64,000 bases of DNA from Vagococcus intermedius (lineage in GTDB: Bacteria; Bacillota; Bacilli; Lactobacillales; Vagococcaceae), in contig NZ_CP110232.1 of NCBI RefSeq assembly GCF_029144185.1, positions 434,001 through 498,000 on the forward strand, given 5' to 3'. The notes under the pieces are model-generated. The model saw only the letters and a list, made by a program, of their open reading frames with translations. It did not search any database and was not told the DNA's origin. The stretch's first letter is position 1; each line of letters opens with the position of its first letter. The translations under genes were made by a program, and so were the position numbers. Shown piece after piece: positions 9,847-19,060 of the stretch.

Positions 9847-11037
9847 ATGTTAGTAGCGCTTGATGCATGTGGTAAAAAATGTGATTTAAGGCAACTGTCG
9901 ATGGTTGAGGGAAAGAAAAATCTACCCGGAAATTACCGTTGTCCGTGTTGTAAAAAAGCGGTAATTTTAAAAAATGGGTTGACCCGAAGAGCACATTTTG
10001 CACACAAAAGTATTAAAGAATGTGCGACTTTTTCAGAAGGTGAAACGGCTGAACATTTATTGGGCAAAAAATTGTTAGCTGATTGGTGTGATAAAAATCA
10101 GAAACCATATGAGCTTGAAGCTTATTTACCTCGACTAAAACAACGACCTGATATGTTACTATCACAGAAGATAGTGATTGAGTTTCAGTGTAGTAGCTTA
10201 CCTTTAGCTCGTTTAGTTAAACGAACTAATAATTATTTGAAAAATGATTATCATGTTATATGGTTGGTAGGTCGTCAGTTTTTTGTGACTAAAAAATTAA
10301 CTAGATTACAAAAAGCGATGATTAATTTTAGTCGGCGACTGGGTTTTTATTTGTGGGAACTGGATGTAATAAAACAAGAAGTAAGGTGTGTCTATCAGAT
10401 TGAGGAACGTTTGATTAGCAAAGAGGTAATTAAGAGTTATAAAAAATGGCCACTAGGTTCGTGCTCCTTAGCGACTTGTTTCACATTTCCAGAAAAAGCA
10501 AAGATTTATCAGCAGCGCTTATACAATATCACGACGGAAGTTGACGAGATTAAGAGCAAAATCAACTTGGGTTTGGCTTATAAAAATTTGAATTATCTGC
10601 ATTTACAAGAACGGTGTTACCTTTCTCAGACTTATTTACAGTATTTTCCATATGGTTATTTTGGTCTTTTAACCGACAACCTGATTTCGGCAGATTCGAC
10701 CCTACTTTGGTGGTTACAGATTATTGATTATTTCAATCACCACTCTAGTAACCGGTTAGAAATAGCAAAAGAACAATTAGCCAAAGGACTATTAACGAAT
10801 CAAAACTATCAAATTATGCCAATGATTGATTGTCAAGAAATCATCTATAATTTTGTCTTGCAGGCTATAAAACAGCTAGCTCAGCAAGGTATCATTCAGA
10901 TTGATGAGAAAATGGTGAGAGTGTTGACTATCCCTATTTTTTTGGATAGTAGAGTTAGTCCTTACAAGCATCAAGATTTCAATAATAAAACAATGAGTCT
11001 TAAGTCATGTATTCCCTATGAAAATGTGTTATTATGA
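9847..11037 (+). CDS. coiA: competence protein CoiA
   Basis: Cytosolic factor required for recombination of incoming single-stranded DNA during transformation, 396 residues. An N-terminal zinc-ribbon-like region has CPCC within RCPCCKKAVILKNG and RAHFAHKS. A restriction-endonuclease-like core follows (EHLLGKKLLADWC, then RPDMLLSQKIVIEFQCSS with D and E-x-Q residues, about 100-135) and a long less conserved C-terminal part. Shine-Dalgarno GAGGAGG precedes the ATG. pepF follows 32 bases downstream, the same pairing as yjbF-yjbG in B. subtilis and coiA-pepF in streptococci. In streptococci coiA is a late competence gene; no ComX box was recognised here. Confidence 0.92.
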   Translation: MLVALDACGKKCDLRQLSMVEGKKNLPGNYRCPCCKKAVILKNGLTRRAHFAHKSIKECATFSEGETAEHLLGKKLLADWCDKNQKPYELEAYLPRLKQRPDMLLSQKIVIEFQCSSLPLARLVKRTNNYLKNDYHVIWLVGRQFFVTKKLTRLQKAMINFSRRLGFYLWELDVIKQEVRCVYQIEERLISKEVIKSYKKWPLGSCSLATCFTFPEKAKIYQQRLYNITTEVDEIKSKINLGLAYKNLNYLHLQERCYLSQTYLQYFPYGYFGLLTDNLISADSTLLWWLQIIDYFNHHSSNRLEIAKEQLAKGLLTNQNYQIMPMIDCQEIIYNFVLQAIKQLAQQGIIQIDEKMVRVLTIPIFLDSRVSPYKHQDFNNKTMSLKSCIPYENVLL

Positions 11038-11069
11038 GAAAGTAATGTGAAAAATAGGAGGATGAGTAG

Positions 11070-12884
11070 ATGACTACAACCCAACAATTACCTAAACGAT
11101 TAGAAGTTCCCAGTGAGATGACTTGGGATTTAACAACGATGTTTGCAACAGATGAGGCTTTCAACGAGGCTTTGGCGTCATTTTCGAGTAAGATAGCGAC
11201 GGTCAAAGCACATCAAGGAAAATTGAAAGAAGGGCCATCAGCTTTATTAGAAGCCATTGAAGCAATTGCTTCAATTTCTCGCGAGTTTGAGTTGCTATAT
11301 GTTTACTCCCATTTAAAAAATGATCAAGATACTACAAATACCGCTTATCAAGCAATGCATGCTCAAGCAAGTAGCTTGTCCGCTCAAGTCAATGAAGCTA
11401 TGTCGTGGTTTGAACCAGAATTATTACAACTAAGTGACGATGAGATTTGGCGCTATTTTGAAGAGGAAGCTAAGCTTACAGAATATAGCCATTTTATTGA
11501 GACAATTATTAGCGAGCGTCCACACATTTTAACTGAAAAGGAAGAAGCTCTTTTAGCCGGTGCCAGTGAAATTTTTGGTGCTTCAAGTAAAGCCTTTTCC
11601 ATTTTGAATAATGCTGATTTTAAATTTCCAACGGTAACGAATGAAGAAGGACAAGAAGTTCAATTATCTCATGGCTTGTATGGCCAGTTGTTAGAGAGTA
11701 CTAATGCTAAAGTGCGTGAGGAAGCATTTAAAGGGATGTACAGTGTTTATCAACAATTTCAAAATACGCTCGCAACAACCCTTAGTAACCATGTCAAAGG
11801 ACATAACTATAAAGCAACTGTTAGAAACTATTCATCAGCCCGTGAGGCAGCTTTGAGTGCCAATCACATTCCAGAGAGTGTTTACGATACATTGATTTCA
11901 GTGGTCAGAAATAATTTGCCTTCGTTACATCGCTATGTTGCTCTTAGAAAAAAATTATTAGGCTTAGATGCTTTACATATGTATGATATGTACACACCAA
12001 TTTTAGGTGAGGCACAAATTCGTTATTCCTATGAGGAAGCGAAAGAGAAATCACTAGAAGCCTTGAAACCGATGGGAGAGGAGTACTTAGCGATTGTCAA
12101 AGAAGCTTATGACTCTAGATGGATTGACGTCGTTGAAAATCAAGGAAAAAGAAGTGGTGCGTATTCATCAGGTTGTTATGATTCAGCCCCGTATATTTTG
12201 ATGAATTGGCACGATAGTTTGGATCAGATGTACACACTTGTTCATGAGATGGGACACAGTGTTCATAGCTATTTGACACGCAATAATCAGCCTTATATGT
12301 ATGGCGATTATTCAATCTTTTTAGCAGAAATAGCGTCAACGACTAATGAAAACTTATTGACGGAGTATTTATTAGAAACTGAGACGGACCCTCAAGTCAG
12401 AGCCTATGTGTTGAATCGTTATTTAGATGGTTTTAAAGGGACAATTTTCCGTCAAACCCAATTTGCAGAATTTGAACATTTTATACATACTGAAGATGCC
12501 AAAGGAGTACCATTAACTAGTGATTATTTAAATGAGTATTACGGCAACCTTAATGAAATCTATTACGGAGCAGCTGTCGAGAAAGATCCAGAGATAGCAG
12601 TCGAATGGTCACGTATTCCACATTTTTATTATAATTATTATGTTTATCAGTATTCAACTGGTTTTTCTGCAGCTTCAGCTTTAGCTGAAAAAATTATTAG
12701 CGAAGAAGAAGGCGCTCTAGACAAGTATTTGACCTTCCTAAAAGCTGGTAGCAGTGATTATCCAATTGAAGTCATGAAAAAAGCCGGTGTTGATATGACA
12801 TCACCAACTTATATTGAAGAAGCTATGGCGGTATTTAATACTCGTTTAGCCGAATTTGAAGAACTGGTGGCCAGCTTTAATTAA
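11070..12884 (+). CDS. pepF: oligoendopeptidase F (M3B metallopeptidase)
   Basis: Cytosolic zinc metallopeptidase of 604 residues that cleaves 7-17-residue peptides. The zinc site HEMGH is at about residues 392-396 (LVHEMGHSVHSYL), with the third ligand Glu in FLAEIASTTNE about 25 residues later. The N-terminal PepF domain (about 110-180) and the terminal YYNYYVYQYSTGFSAA helix are typical. It follows coiA closely and probably shares its transcript. A terminator hairpin overlaps the end of the convergent spxH. Confidence 0.96.
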   Translation: MTTTQQLPKRLEVPSEMTWDLTTMFATDEAFNEALASFSSKIATVKAHQGKLKEGPSALLEAIEAIASISREFELLYVYSHLKNDQDTTNTAYQAMHAQASSLSAQVNEAMSWFEPELLQLSDDEIWRYFEEEAKLTEYSHFIETIISERPHILTEKEEALLAGASEIFGASSKAFSILNNADFKFPTVTNEEGQEVQLSHGLYGQLLESTNAKVREEAFKGMYSVYQQFQNTLATTLSNHVKGHNYKATVRNYSSAREAALSANHIPESVYDTLISVVRNNLPSLHRYVALRKKLLGLDALHMYDMYTPILGEAQIRYSYEEAKEKSLEALKPMGEEYLAIVKEAYDSRWIDVVENQGKRSGAYSSGCYDSAPYILMNWHDSLDQMYTLVHEMGHSVHSYLTRNNQPYMYGDYSIFLAEIASTTNENLLTEYLLETETDPQVRAYVLNRYLDGFKGTIFRQTQFAEFEHFIHTEDAKGVPLTSDYLNEYYGNLNEIYYGAAVEKDPEIAVEWSRIPHFYYNYYVYQYSTGFSAASALAEKIISEEEGALDKYLTFLKAGSSDYPIEVMKKAGVDMTSPTYIEEAMAVFNTRLAEFEELVASFN

Positions 12885-12891
12885 TAATAAA

Positions 12892-12926
12892 AGAACCTCC
12901 TATTTAATAGGGGGTTCTAATTTTTT
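12892..12926. terminator. convergent terminator between pepF and spxH
   Basis: Eleven-pair stem AGAACCTCCTA / TAGGGGGTTCT (one G-U) with a 5-base loop. T6 follows shortly after on the plus strand, and an A/T-rich flank serves the minus strand. Confidence 0.8.
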
Positions 12927-13576
12927 AATAATTTTAAAGCACAGTGAGCCAAGTCGGCATGTTTGACAGTCGCTTGCTCTTGTTTGTAAATAGTTAACTC
13001 ACTAGGTTCTTCATCATTGATTTGTAATAGCTCATTTAGTAACTCAGTTGTTAGACCATCTTCAACTAGGACACCGTAGTCTTGATTTTTAGTATAATTG
13101 AAAAAAACGGCTGAATCAGTTTTAGAAACAGACATCTCTTTGGCAATTGCTTGGTCAGTTTCAAATGATTGTTTGATAACATCTGATTGGCGGTCACTTT
13201 CAAACATATCTAAGTCACCATTAATTGACTCAATAATATCTACGACAAGTTGTTTAGAATAAGGAATCTGCTCATTGCAAACTTTATCTTGTAAATTCAA
13301 GAGAAATAATCGTCCCTTTTTTTTACCTTGAAGCTGAATGGCTTTATAATCAAGCGCCGCTGAATAAGCTGCATCAAAAAGCTGATTACGTTCATATAGA
13401 TTTAAAAATTTAGTATTTTGCTTCATTAAAAATTGTTGAAAGGTATGTAAGTTAAGTAATGGCAGTATTTTGAACTGAACCTTTTTCGGTGCATTTTGAA
13501 TCATCTGTAAGAGCCTCTTCTCAGATGAAAGACTATCTGGACAAAGAGGATGGATAAATAAATAAATTTCAATCAT
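12917..13576 (-). CDS. spxH: ClpXP adaptor SpxH (YjbH family, DsbA-like)
   Basis: Adaptor that presents the redox regulator Spx to ClpXP, 219 residues with a thioredoxin/DsbA-like fold. The N-terminal strand and active-site-like loop read IYLFIHPLCPDSLSSEKRL. The motif is therefore CPDS: one cysteine is present and the second CxxC position is Ser. The gene lies between coiA-pepF and the CYTH/relQ genes as yjbH does in Bacillus, which supports the assignment more than the divergent sequence does. Spx itself is not in the window. Confidence 0.85.
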   Translation of the reverse strand: MIEIYLFIHPLCPDSLSSEKRLLQMIQNAPKKVQFKILPLLNLHTFQQFLMKQNTKFLNLYERNQLFDAAYSAALDYKAIQLQGKKKGRLFLLNLQDKVCNEQIPYSKQLVVDIIESINGDLDMFESDRQSDVIKQSFETDQAIAKEMSVSKTDSAVFFNYTKNQDYGVLVEDGLTTELLNELLQINDEEPSELTIYKQEQATVKHADLAHCALKLLKN

Positions 13577-13651
13577 AATAATCCCCCATAACCCTTTTCT
13601 TTTAATAACTCTAATGTATCAGAAAACCTGAATAAAATGAAATGAAATGGC

Positions 13652-14242
13652 TTATTCTGCCATTTTGGCAGCAAAAGTTCGTTCAATTTTATTTTTAGTT
13701 GGTGAGTAGGGGATACCATGTCGATTTAAAAAGTTCACAAAGAAAGCTTTGCCACTTTCTGCATTTTTAACTTCCATTTCCAATTCAAAATCGTGTTGCC
13801 CATGATACCAACTTTCATCTAAAACTAAGAGATTATCTGGTGTGAGTGCTACCTCCGCTCTCTTAGTCGTAAGTTGTCCAAAACTTGTCAGCTTAATTGG
13901 ATCAATTCCTAAGTCTTTTAAGTAAGTCGCCACATTACCTGTTAGTAAAATATTATCTTCATCAATTAGGTCTTTTGCTTCTGTTAATGTTAACTTATCA
14001 GTAGTTTCTAACAGACCATAGCCAGTAACTAGAGGGGACTTTAATGTTAATTCAGCCTCTGTTGGTAGCAGACGAATTCGTAGCCCCATTTTTTGTTTTT
14101 TTAATAGATGGTCCGGGGTATCAAAGTAATTATTAGTTTGGGTAAAACAATCTTGCTCTGTCAAGTTATAATCAGTCATTAATTTTGCATATTGTTTGCT
14201 GGTTAAACGTGTTTTAAATTCGATTTCAACTTCTTGACTCAT
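13652..14242 (-). CDS. CYTH domain protein (YjbK-like, triphosphate tunnel family)
   Basis: Cytosolic protein of 196 residues. The N-terminal EVEIEFKTRL is the ExExK signature of CYTH proteins, which bind triphosphates and divalent metal in a beta tunnel. Other conserved charged strands are KQKMGLRIRLLPTEAELTLKSP, VLDESWYHGQHDFELEMEV and the closing KNKIERTFA. Some members hydrolyse triphosphate and the true substrate here is unknown. It is divergent from relQ and neighbours spxH, as in the Bacillus yjbH-yjbK-yjbM arrangement. Confidence 0.9.
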   Translation of the reverse strand: MSQEVEIEFKTRLTSKQYAKLMTDYNLTEQDCFTQTNNYFDTPDHLLKKQKMGLRIRLLPTEAELTLKSPLVTGYGLLETTDKLTLTEAKDLIDEDNILLTGNVATYLKDLGIDPIKLTSFGQLTTKRAEVALTPDNLLVLDESWYHGQHDFELEMEVKNAESGKAFFVNFLNRHGIPYSPTKNKIERTFAAKMAE

Positions 14243-14423
14243 CCTAACACTCCTTCAAAAAAAGATACTTCTAACATTTTGGCTCAAAAAAGTAATTTCG
14301 TCAATCTTTAAATAGATAAAAATGTAAACTATTGTGGATAACTAACTTTTTTTTATGATTTATGCTAGAATAATACGAGTGAGATTAGTACTAGAAATTT
14401 AAGCAAAGAACGAGGTTGCTGAG

Positions 14424-15143
14424 ATGGAAAAATGGGAATTATTTTTAGCACCATATGAACAAGTGGTGTCTGAGATGAAAATAAAATTAAAAGGCATTCG
14501 TAAGCAGTTTAGAGATAACAATCAACATGCCCCAATCGAATTTGTGACAGGTCGGGTTAAGCCAATGGATAGCATTAAAATCAAATCCAAATTACGTGGT
14601 ATTCCGATGGAGCGTTTGGAAGATGAGATGCAAGACATTGCCGGGCTTAGAATTATGTGTCAGTTTGTTGATGATATTTATGAAGTGGTTCGCTTGATTA
14701 GGGCACGTAAAGATATGACAGTTGTTCAGGAGCGAGATTATATCACAAATCAAAAAGAGAGTGGTTATCGTTCTTATCACTTGATTATTGAATATCCAGT
14801 TCAGTTAGTGACAGGGGAAAAGAAAATCTATGCGGAAATTCAAATTAGAACATTATCAATGAATTTTTGGGCAACGATCGAGCATTCACTCAATTATAAA
14901 TATCAGGGCGAGTTTCCTCAAGAAATTAATGATCGGTTGCGGAATGCCTCCGAAGCTGCTCATTGGCTAGATGAAGAAATGTCGAAGATTCGTGAAGAAA
15001 TTCAAGAAGCACAACAGTTATTTTCACATGGTCGAGGGAAGCAACATGATCGATATTATCAAGACTATTTAAAACGTCACGAGGAGATAGCTCGTTTAGA
15101 AGCTAGTGAAGACCAAGCTAGTGAGACAGATAGTTTGGAATAA
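14424..15143 (+). CDS. relQ: small alarmone synthetase RelQ (GTP pyrophosphokinase)
   Basis: Single-domain (p)ppGpp synthetase of 239 residues without hydrolase or ACT domains. The RelA_SpoT synthetase motifs are visible: GRVKPMDSIKIKSKLRGI (about 45-62), DIAGLRIMCQFVDDIYEV with the catalytic Asp, NQKESGYRSYHLIIE, and EIQIRTLSMNFWATIEHSLNYKY. The C-terminal helices fit the RelQ tetramerisation region. It is the first gene of relQ-nadK-rluD-mgtE, the order of B. subtilis yjbM-yjbN-yjbO. A TGC-TAGAAT extended -10-like sequence at 14363-14371 may be its promoter. Confidence 0.95.
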   Translation: MEKWELFLAPYEQVVSEMKIKLKGIRKQFRDNNQHAPIEFVTGRVKPMDSIKIKSKLRGIPMERLEDEMQDIAGLRIMCQFVDDIYEVVRLIRARKDMTVVQERDYITNQKESGYRSYHLIIEYPVQLVTGEKKIYAEIQIRTLSMNFWATIEHSLNYKYQGEFPQEINDRLRNASEAAHWLDEEMSKIREEIQEAQQLFSHGRGKQHDRYYQDYLKRHEEIARLEASEDQASETDSLE

Positions 15144-15162
15144 CTAAAGGGAGATGGAGTAG

Positions 15163-15993
15163 GTGAAGGTATCAATAATCGCGAATCGGTCTGAAAAATC
15201 ACAGCAAGCCATGGCGAAATTAACAAAACTTATTGCCGCCACGGAGATAGAAATTAATGATAAACAACCGGATATTGTTATTTCTATAGGGGGCGATGGT
15301 ACTTTATTGTCAGCGTTTCACCGATATGTTCACTTATTAAATAAGATACGCTTTGTAGGAATCCATACAGGCCATTTAGGTTTTTATACAGATTGGCGGG
15401 ACTATGAATTAGAAAAACTACTGACAAGCTTATTAAATGACGAAGGACAAAGTGTCAGTTATCCTCTACTCGATGTCCGAGTGACATTTTATGATAATAA
15501 AGAATCACAACATTTTTTAGCTTTAAATGAATGTACCATTAAAAGAATGACTCAAACAATGGTGGCTGATATCTCCATTAAGAAAGAGTTATTCGAACGT
15601 TTTCGTGGGGATGGTTTATCGGTGGCTACGCCAACGGGGTCAACTGGTTATAATAAAAGTGTAGGTGGGGCGGTTATTCATCCGCGAGTCAACGTATTAC
15701 AAATGACGGAGATTGCCTCATTAAATAATCGAGTGTATCGGTCATTAGGCTCACCTTTAGTGATTGCCAATGATGAATGGATTACTATAGCATTAGCCGA
15801 GGCCGATGATTATTTACTGTCGATTGATCAGTTGAACTTACCTCAATCTAAAATAAAACAAATAGAATACCGGATTGCTGATGAACGGATTCATTTTACC
15901 GCTTCAAAACATACCCATTTTTGGCGACGAGTAAAAGATGCCTTTATAGAAAAAAGTTCGGAAGAAAAGGACCTAGAAATACATGATTTTTAA
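15163..15993 (+). CDS. nadK: NAD kinase
   Basis: Phosphorylates NAD to NADP using ATP or polyphosphate. It is 276 residues, with the diagnostic ISIGGDGTLLSAFH motif near residue 45, the LNECTIKR (NE) motif and the glycine-rich GDGLSVATPTGSTGYNKSVGG. The start is GTG 15163 behind GGGAG; no ATG is suitably placed. It lies 19 bases after relQ and overlaps rluD by 11 bases, so the genes are translationally coupled. Confidence 0.95.
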   Translation: MKVSIIANRSEKSQQAMAKLTKLIAATEIEINDKQPDIVISIGGDGTLLSAFHRYVHLLNKIRFVGIHTGHLGFYTDWRDYELEKLLTSLLNDEGQSVSYPLLDVRVTFYDNKESQHFLALNECTIKRMTQTMVADISIKKELFERFRGDGLSVATPTGSTGYNKSVGGAVIHPRVNVLQMTEIASLNNRVYRSLGSPLVIANDEWITIALAEADDYLLSIDQLNLPQSKIKQIEYRIADERIHFTASKHTHFWRRVKDAFIEKSSEEKDLEIHDF

Positions 15994-16882
15994 TTGGACA
16001 TATAAGGAACTAGAACCACAACAGATTAAATATTTTTTGAAAAATCAGGGAGTGTCTAGAGGGCTACTAGCAAAGGTGAAATTTCATGGTGGGCATATTT
16101 CAGTCAATGGTCAGCGAGAAAATGTGCTGTATTACTTGAAAAAAGATGATGTGTTGACCTTTGAAATTCCCGATGAAAAAGAACATGAGACACTCATCCC
16201 AGATGAAACGCCAATTGAAATAGTGTTTGAAGATGAGCACTATCTTGTAGTCAATAAACCGACGAATGTGGCATCAATTCCTGCTCAGTACCATCCGAAA
16301 GGAACGATGGCAAACCGAGTGAAGCATTATGTCTGTAGTCAAGGTTATGCCAATCAAGTTGTTCATATTGTGACCCGTTTAGATCGAGATACTACAGGGT
16401 TGATGTTATTTGCTAAGCACGGTTTTGCTCATGCTTTATTAGATCAAGAATTGCGAAATAAGCGTGTAATTAAAAAATATCAAGCCTTGGTGAGTGGTAA
16501 TATCTCAGATTTAGAGAGTCATGCAATAATTGACTTACCGATTGAACGTGACCTGACATCATTATTAAAACGGCAGACGGGTCCCAATGGCTTAGCCTCT
16601 AAGACTGAATACTGGTTATTAGAGAGAAGAAAAAACTTGGCTTTAGTTGATATTCAATTGCACACAGGGCGTACGCATCAAATTCGTGTTCACTTTGAAG
16701 CGCTTAGTTGCCCCTTGTTAGGGGATGAGATGTACGGTGGGGAGTTGAATCAAGGTATCAGGCGTCAAGCCTTACACTGCGGTGAATTGATTTTTACACA
16801 CCCATTTACAAAAGAGACGGTACACTGCCAATTAGCTTTACCAAAAGATATGAAAACGGTGTTGGGTAGCATGCAAGAATAA
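15983..16882 (+). CDS. RluD/RluA family pseudouridine synthase (YjbO-like)
   Basis: Pseudouridine synthase of 299 residues. An S4-like N-terminal part (about 15-75) precedes the catalytic domain. The catalytic Asp is in VTRLDRDTTGLMLFAKH (about 131-147), and LHTGRTHQIRVHFEALSCPLLGDEMYGG is present. Likely substrates are uridines of 23S rRNA, but the exact position cannot be assigned. It overlaps nadK by 11 bases and precedes mgtE by 22. Confidence 0.92.
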   Translation: MIFNWTYKELEPQQIKYFLKNQGVSRGLLAKVKFHGGHISVNGQRENVLYYLKKDDVLTFEIPDEKEHETLIPDETPIEIVFEDEHYLVVNKPTNVASIPAQYHPKGTMANRVKHYVCSQGYANQVVHIVTRLDRDTTGLMLFAKHGFAHALLDQELRNKRVIKKYQALVSGNISDLESHAIIDLPIERDLTSLLKRQTGPNGLASKTEYWLLERRKNLALVDIQLHTGRTHQIRVHFEALSCPLLGDEMYGGELNQGIRRQALHCGELIFTHPFTKETVHCQLALPKDMKTVLGSMQE

Positions 16883-16904
16883 AGGGAACGGAGGAGAAAG
16901 TTTA

Positions 16905-18266
16905 ATGGATGGTCAAACAACGATTGAGGAGCAATATGACTATTTATTAGCTGTTCTTCAGGCAGATCAGTTAATAGAGTTTAGAGAACTATTTTTTAAT
17001 CTTCATATTTATGAGCAAGGGCAATTTTATTTATCTTTAAATGAAGAGGAGCGCCAACGCGTATACACTTATTTGTCACCTAAGGAAATGGCAGATATGT
17101 TCGATGTTATTGAAGAAGATGAAGAAGATGTGGAAGAATATTTAAAAGAGATGAAGCCAAGCTATGTGGCAGACATGTTAGCAGAAATGTACACAGATAA
17201 TGCTGTGGATACTTTAAATCAATTAGATAAAACAACTATGGCTAAGTATCTGAGTTTGATGGATACCGAAAGTGCGAGTGAAATCAAGGAATTATTACAC
17301 TATGAAGACGAAACGGCTGGTTCAATTATGACCACTGAATATGTCTCCATTGTTGCCAATCAAACGGTTCGTTCTGCTATGTATCTTTTAAAAAATGAAG
17401 CCACAGTAGCAGAGACGATTTATTATGTCTTTGTCGTGGATCGTGAAAATATTTTAGTAGGGGTTATTTCACTAAGAGATTTAATTGTGAATGATGATGA
17501 TCGAATGATCTCAGATATTATGAGTGAGCGGGTAATGTCAGTTAAAGTCGGTGATGATCAAGAAGATGTGGCAAAAATGATTCGAGATTATGACTTTTTA
17601 GCAGTTCCGGTTACTGATTATGAGGGACATTTATTAGGGATCGTAACAGTTGATGATATTATTGATGTCATTGATGAAGAAGCAGCCAGTGATTATTCAG
17701 GTTTGGCAGGGGTAGACGTTGAAGAATCAAGTGAAAATCCTTTTAAAGCTGCGTCTAAACGCTTACCTTGGCTGATAACACTTCTATTTTTAGGCATGTC
17801 GACTGCGACTTTGATTGGTCGTTATGAGGAACTGGTAAGCGAGGCAAGTATTTTGGCAGTCTTCATTTCACTTATCACTGGGACAGCTGGAAATGCAGGA
17901 ACGCAGTCCTTAGCGGTAGCGGTTAGAAGACTTGCTGTGCAAGATGATAAAGACAGTGGTTTTTTCCGTTTGATTATTAGTGAAGTACTGACCGGTTTAA
18001 TTACCGGAGCAGTGACAGGTCTTGCGATTTTTATTGTGGTAGGTATTTGGAAACAGAATTTCCCATTAGGTTTTGTAATAGGAATCGCAATGCTTTTTGC
18101 TATTACAGTAGCCAATTTGGCAGGAAGTTTAATCCCAATGCTGATGGATAAGTTAGGTTTTGATCCAGCAGTTGCTAGTGGGCCCTTTATTACGACGCTC
18201 AGTGATTTAACGAGTGTCTTAATCTATTTTAATATTGCTAGTCTTTTTATGAGTTATTTCATTTAA
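16905..18266 (+). CDS. mgtE: magnesium transporter MgtE
   Basis: Mg2+ channel of 453 residues. An acidic N-terminal superhelical domain (about 1-130) is followed by a CBS pair (about 140-260; MTTEYVSIVANQTVRSAMYLL and ISDIMSERVMSVKV). Five membrane helices then occupy about 285-453, with the conserved ITGTAGNAGTQSLAVAVR and a terminal DPAVASGPFITTLSDLTSVLIYF. It is the last gene of the relQ operon and is followed by a strong terminator. Nothing is odd in the sequence. Confidence 0.95.
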   Translation: MDGQTTIEEQYDYLLAVLQADQLIEFRELFFNLHIYEQGQFYLSLNEEERQRVYTYLSPKEMADMFDVIEEDEEDVEEYLKEMKPSYVADMLAEMYTDNAVDTLNQLDKTTMAKYLSLMDTESASEIKELLHYEDETAGSIMTTEYVSIVANQTVRSAMYLLKNEATVAETIYYVFVVDRENILVGVISLRDLIVNDDDRMISDIMSERVMSVKVGDDQEDVAKMIRDYDFLAVPVTDYEGHLLGIVTVDDIIDVIDEEAASDYSGLAGVDVEESSENPFKAASKRLPWLITLLFLGMSTATLIGRYEELVSEASILAVFISLITGTAGNAGTQSLAVAVRRLAVQDDKDSGFFRLIISEVLTGLITGAVTGLAIFIVVGIWKQNFPLGFVIGIAMLFAITVANLAGSLIPMLMDKLGFDPAVASGPFITTLSDLTSVLIYFNIASLFMSYFI

Positions 18267-18298
18267 AAAAACCTCCTAAAAATAGGAGGCTTTTTTTT
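18265..18298. terminator. terminator between mgtE and cutC (convergent)
   Basis: CCTCCTA / TAGGAGG stem with AAAA loop, A6 upstream and T8 downstream; works on both strands. Confidence 0.9.
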
Positions 18299-18938
18299 AT
18301 GTTAAGTCAACAATTTTAGTACCATGGATTTCGCTAATCTCTAAATTATTGGCGACCATTTCTTGATTTTCATAAGAAATTCCCCCACCTGGTAAGATAA
18401 TAATTCGTTTGGCACTATAAGTAATCAATTCTTTTAAATAAGCCAAATTATCAGCGATGGGTGTCCCAGCAGCCCCTCCGTGAGTTAAAATGCGATGGAC
18501 GCCATTTTCGGCTAACCAATCAATTGCTTTAAATTGTTCTTCTTTATTTAAGGCGTCAAAAGCCATATGGAAGGTAATTTGTAGACCTTCAGCAGCAGCT
18601 AAAAATTCTAACATCGCTTCTTTATCAAGTTGACCTTCAGAAGTTAAACAGCCAATTACTATGCCATCAGTTCCCCTTGTTTTGGCAACTGCTAGATCTT
18701 CATGCATGATTTTTAACTCGGCATCAGTATAAACAAAGTCACCACCACGAGGGCGAATGATTGTCATAACGGTCACCTCATGTTCATGGCAATAATCATA
18801 GGTCTGGCTCATAACACCAGGGCTAACAGTTGTTCCTCCCGCTGTTAAATTATCACACAATTCAATTCTCTTAGCTCCAGCTTTGATGGCACTAGGGATA
18901 TGAGTGAAATTTTCTGCACAGAATTCTTTTATTAACAT
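18297..18938 (-). CDS. cutC: CutC family protein
   Basis: TIM-barrel protein of about 213 residues historically linked to copper homeostasis; the biochemical activity is unresolved. Family motifs are KAGAKRIELCDNLTAGGTTVSPGVM near the N-terminus, VMTIIRPRGGDFVYTDAEL, FHMAFD, and ILTHGGAAG with IILPGGGI later. The start is the ATG at 18938-18936, eight bases after AAAGGA. The longer in-frame start at 18992 adds 18 residues not typical of the family. Monocistronic. Confidence 0.92.
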   Translation of the reverse strand: MLIKEFCAENFTHIPSAIKAGAKRIELCDNLTAGGTTVSPGVMSQTYDYCHEHEVTVMTIIRPRGGDFVYTDAELKIMHEDLAVAKTRGTDGIVIGCLTSEGQLDKEAMLEFLAAAEGLQITFHMAFDALNKEEQFKAIDWLAENGVHRILTHGGAAGTPIADNLAYLKELITYSAKRIIILPGGGISYENQEMVANNLEISEIHGTKIVDLT

Positions 18939-19060
18939 GTGACACATCCTTTCAATTGATCCATTTAAGGGTCGATAATTGTTATAGACCAATTATACCA
19001 TATTTTTTCAAAGAAAATGTGGTATGATAATGAAGATATTATGTGAAAGGAACAAGGCTA

